Below, piece by piece: positions 62,415 through 64,000 of a stretch of DNA of 64,000 nucleotides. This DNA is from Paenibacillus gorillae. GTDB lineage: Bacteria > Bacillota > Bacilli > Paenibacillales > Paenibacillaceae. Both the position numbers and the translations under genes were made by a program. The stretch lies in NCBI RefSeq assembly GCF_000513275.1, contig NZ_CBVJ010000112.1, positions 1 to 64,000 of the forward strand, written 5' to 3'. Below the pieces are notes generated by a model. The model saw only the letters and a list, made by a program, of their open reading frames with translations, was not told the origin of the DNA and did no database searches. Numbering within the stretch: the stretch's first letter is position 1; every line of letters starts with the position of its first letter.

Positions 62415-63629
62415 TTACGCATAAACCTCGAACAGCCCGGCCGCCCCCATGCCTCCGCCGATGCACATCGTTATGACGCCAAGCCCCCCGCCCCTGCGTC
62501 TCAGCTCGTGGATAAGCGACACAGACAGCTTCGTACCCGTACAGCCTAGCGGATGTCCCAGCGCGATTGCTCCACCGTTCACATTCACCTTGTCGGGATC
62601 GATGCCAAGCTGTTCGATTATGGGCACGCATTGGGCAGCGAACGCTTCGTTGAGCTCGAACAGATCCACCTCTCCGATCTCAACGCCTGCTTTCGCCAAC
62701 GCTTTTGGCACTGCCTCAATCGGGCCAATTCCCATTATCTCCGGTGCAACACCCGCTACGCCGAAAGCTCTGAGCGCTGCCAGCGGCTGCAGCCCAAGCT
62801 CCCGGGCACGCGCGCGGCTCATCACAATGACCGCCGCAGCTCCGTCGCTCATTTGCGAAGCATTGCCTGCCGTCACCGTACCTTCGCGGGCAAAAGAAGG
62901 CTTAAGCGACGCCAGTGTCTCCGGCGTCGTATCCGGCCGGACTCCCTCGTCCGTGTCAAACGTGATCATGCTCTCCCATGGCCGCCCCGCCTCGTTCACG
63001 CCTGAGCGGCGGGCTGTTACCGGCACGATCTCCTCTTTGAAGCGGCCAGCCTGAATCGCGGCCGCCGCCTTGCGGTGGCTGGATGCCGCGAAAGCATCCT
63101 GCGCTGCGCGGCTTACGCCATAACGCCGGGCCACTTCCTCGGCTGTGTGGCCCATGCCCATGTATACTTCCGGCATCGAATCGACGATGCCGGGATGCGG
63201 AGCCAGCTTGAAGCCGGTCATCGGTACATGGCTCATGCTCTCTACGCCCCCGGCGGCAATTACCTCCGCTTCGCCGAGCCGGATACGCTCCGCTGCATAA
63301 GCAATCGCCTGCAGCCCGGAAGCGCAAAACCGGTTAACCGTGACCGCCGGCGTCGTCACGGGAAAACCGGCATACAGCGCGATGACCCGCGCCATATTCA
63401 GCCCCTGCTCGCCTTCCGGCATTGCGCAGCCGATAATGACGTCCTCCACTTCCTTCGCCGCCAAGCCTGGAGCACGCTCCAGCGCTCCCTGCAGTACGGC
63501 CCTCCCCAAATCCTCCGCCCTCGTATCGGCAAGGCTCCCCTTCTTCGCCTTACCGACCGCTGTTCGCACCGCCGATACGATTACCGCATCGCGGTCATCC
63601 TCGGCAAATCGCTTGCCCGCCGTCCCCAT
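62415..63629 (-). CDS. fadA: Acetyl-CoA acyltransferase (thiolase, FadA type)
   Basis: 404 residues. The thiolase nucleophile is C102 (N-R-F-C-A-S-G-L-Q), with the C-terminal base residues in [11 protein letters not shown] and M-C-I-G-G-G-M-G. It performs thiolytic cleavage of 3-ketoacyl-CoA, the last step of beta-oxidation. ATG 63629 has AAAGGAGG 8 nt upstream; an earlier in-frame ATG is less supported. It heads the visible part of the fad operon. A 3-hydroxyacyl-CoA dehydrogenase (fadN) would normally precede it, but the 370 bases left in the window show only intergenic repeats. Confidence 0.9.
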   Translation of the reverse strand: MGTAGKRFAEDDRDAVIVSAVRTAVGKAKKGSLADTRAEDLGRAVLQGALERAPGLAAKEVEDVIIGCAMPEGEQGLNMARVIALYAGFPVTTPAVTVNRFCASGLQAIAYAAERIRLGEAEVIAAGGVESMSHVPMTGFKLAPHPGIVDSMPEVYMGMGHTAEEVARRYGVSRAAQDAFAASSHRKAAAAIQAGRFKEEIVPVTARRSGVNEAGRPWESMITFDTDEGVRPDTTPETLASLKPSFAREGTVTAGNASQMSDGAAAVIVMSRARARELGLQPLAALRAFGVAGVAPEIMGIGPIEAVPKALAKAGVEIGEVDLFELNEAFAAQCVPIIEQLGIDPDKVNVNGGAIALGHPLGCTGTKLSVSLIHELRRRGGGLGVITMCIGGGMGAAGLFEVYA

Positions 63630-63843
63630 CGGCCTTCCCTCCTTTGTTTTCAAGTCTGCTTCGTTCCACTGCACGAGCTTATTATTTCTGCGTTGCTCGA
63701 AAGCTCACCGCAGCGTTTCCGCATGAAGTAAAACTAACTAGTAACCTGGCTAGTGGAGGTCACACCTGCTACTGGCAGGCCGTAACTCAACCTCACACTC
63801 TAAATCTGATTGCAGGCCAATACTCTCATCCCGCAATATCTAA

Positions 63844-63980
63844 TCAAAATGCAAAAGTGCAGGTTGTTTCCCTCAAAACGACCGTTTTTGCGGCTCAAAA
63901 TGTAAAAGTGCAGGTGAATGGAGCTAATACGGCGTTTTTGAGCCCAATTTAATCAAACAAACTGCAGATTTGCATTTTGA
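63844..63980. repeat. Intergenic repeat family, three copies
   Basis: CAAAATGCAAAAGTGCAGG near 63845 and CAAAATGTAAAAGTGCAGG near 63896 are direct copies 51 bp apart. A third, inverted and diverged copy lies at 63959-63980 (CTGCAGATTTGCATTTTGA). Each is followed by a GCGTTTTTG or CCGTTTTTGCGGC-type segment. The region 63675-64000 holds no gene. The repeats look like a dispersed intergenic element of the host genome. Confidence 0.6.
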
Positions 63981-64000
63981 AGGCCAAAACGGCCTCAAAA

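Overview
The window looks like a chromosomal segment of a Paenibacillus or close relative (Bacillota, Bacillales). The signs are several sugar ABC importers built only of lipoprotein binding protein plus two permeases with no ATPase gene, a very large membrane-anchored AraC (YesN-type) regulator, SLH-domain and 'stalk'-domain secreted proteins, strong GGAGG ribosome binding sites, TTG starts and many intrinsic terminators. No rRNA, tRNA or CRISPR array was seen. All product names are read from sequence motifs; no database search was run.

Layout. 1-2982: AT-rich accessory DNA with a gene running off the left edge (minus strand, ending at the edge in a nuclease-like motif) and a decayed IS3-family element with terminal inverted repeats and a 3-bp target duplication. 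3035-9562: serine hydrolase, MFS exporter, a DUF1835-like protein, two tandem paralogous small secreted proteins and a lipoprotein. 9582-12870: a redox locus (RclA-like flavoprotein, Crp/Fnr regulator, glutaredoxin) divergent from a cysteine hydrolase, with two matching TGTAA-N6-TTACA dyads between them. 12931-20252: SLH protein, then a LacI-type regulator and a maltose-type operon (binding protein, two permeases, GH13 alpha-glucosidase). 20253-22640: AT-rich island with an orphan membrane protein and a probable standalone structured RNA of about 200 nt that has a perfect consensus sigma-A promoter, a rod-like fold and a terminator. 22641-29979: acetyltransferase, GyrI-like, WYL, DinB-like, glyoxalase/tandem-HxlR, AraC and aldo-keto reductase genes. 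30112-39110: secreted esterase with a CBM9-like domain, a second sugar importer carrying an unexpected HlyD-like adaptor, and a VanR/VanS/VanZ-like trio. 39262-46461: VOC and MarR genes, then a third importer (LplB/LplC/LplA type) with its AraC sensor-regulator. 46465-48875: stalk protein, a hypothetical gene, a double-HTH MerR protein and the stub of a lost AraC gene. 48922-53310: an AT-rich island with an OLD-family ATPase/Toprim nuclease, a small coupled partner and, divergently, a 593-residue protein with a PD-(D/E)XK-like signature; this is the best candidate for an undescribed (probably anti-phage) system. 53636-63629: core metabolism (rhodanese, cytochrome-b/molybdopterin enzyme, methionine aminopeptidase, and a fatty-acid beta-oxidation operon of thiolase, acyl-CoA dehydrogenase, acyl-CoA ligase and thioesterase), followed by an intergenic repeat family at the right edge.

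A striking property of the window is that at least six otherwise intact genes are broken by exactly one base, each time in a homopolymer run (LacI regulator, esterase start, binding protein, histidine kinase, response regulator, acyl-CoA ligase), with a seventh broken near its 3' end. Sequencing homopolymer error is the simplest explanation; real inactivation or slippage is the alternative. These genes are entered as pseudogenes (the esterase as CDS) with the intact reading described.
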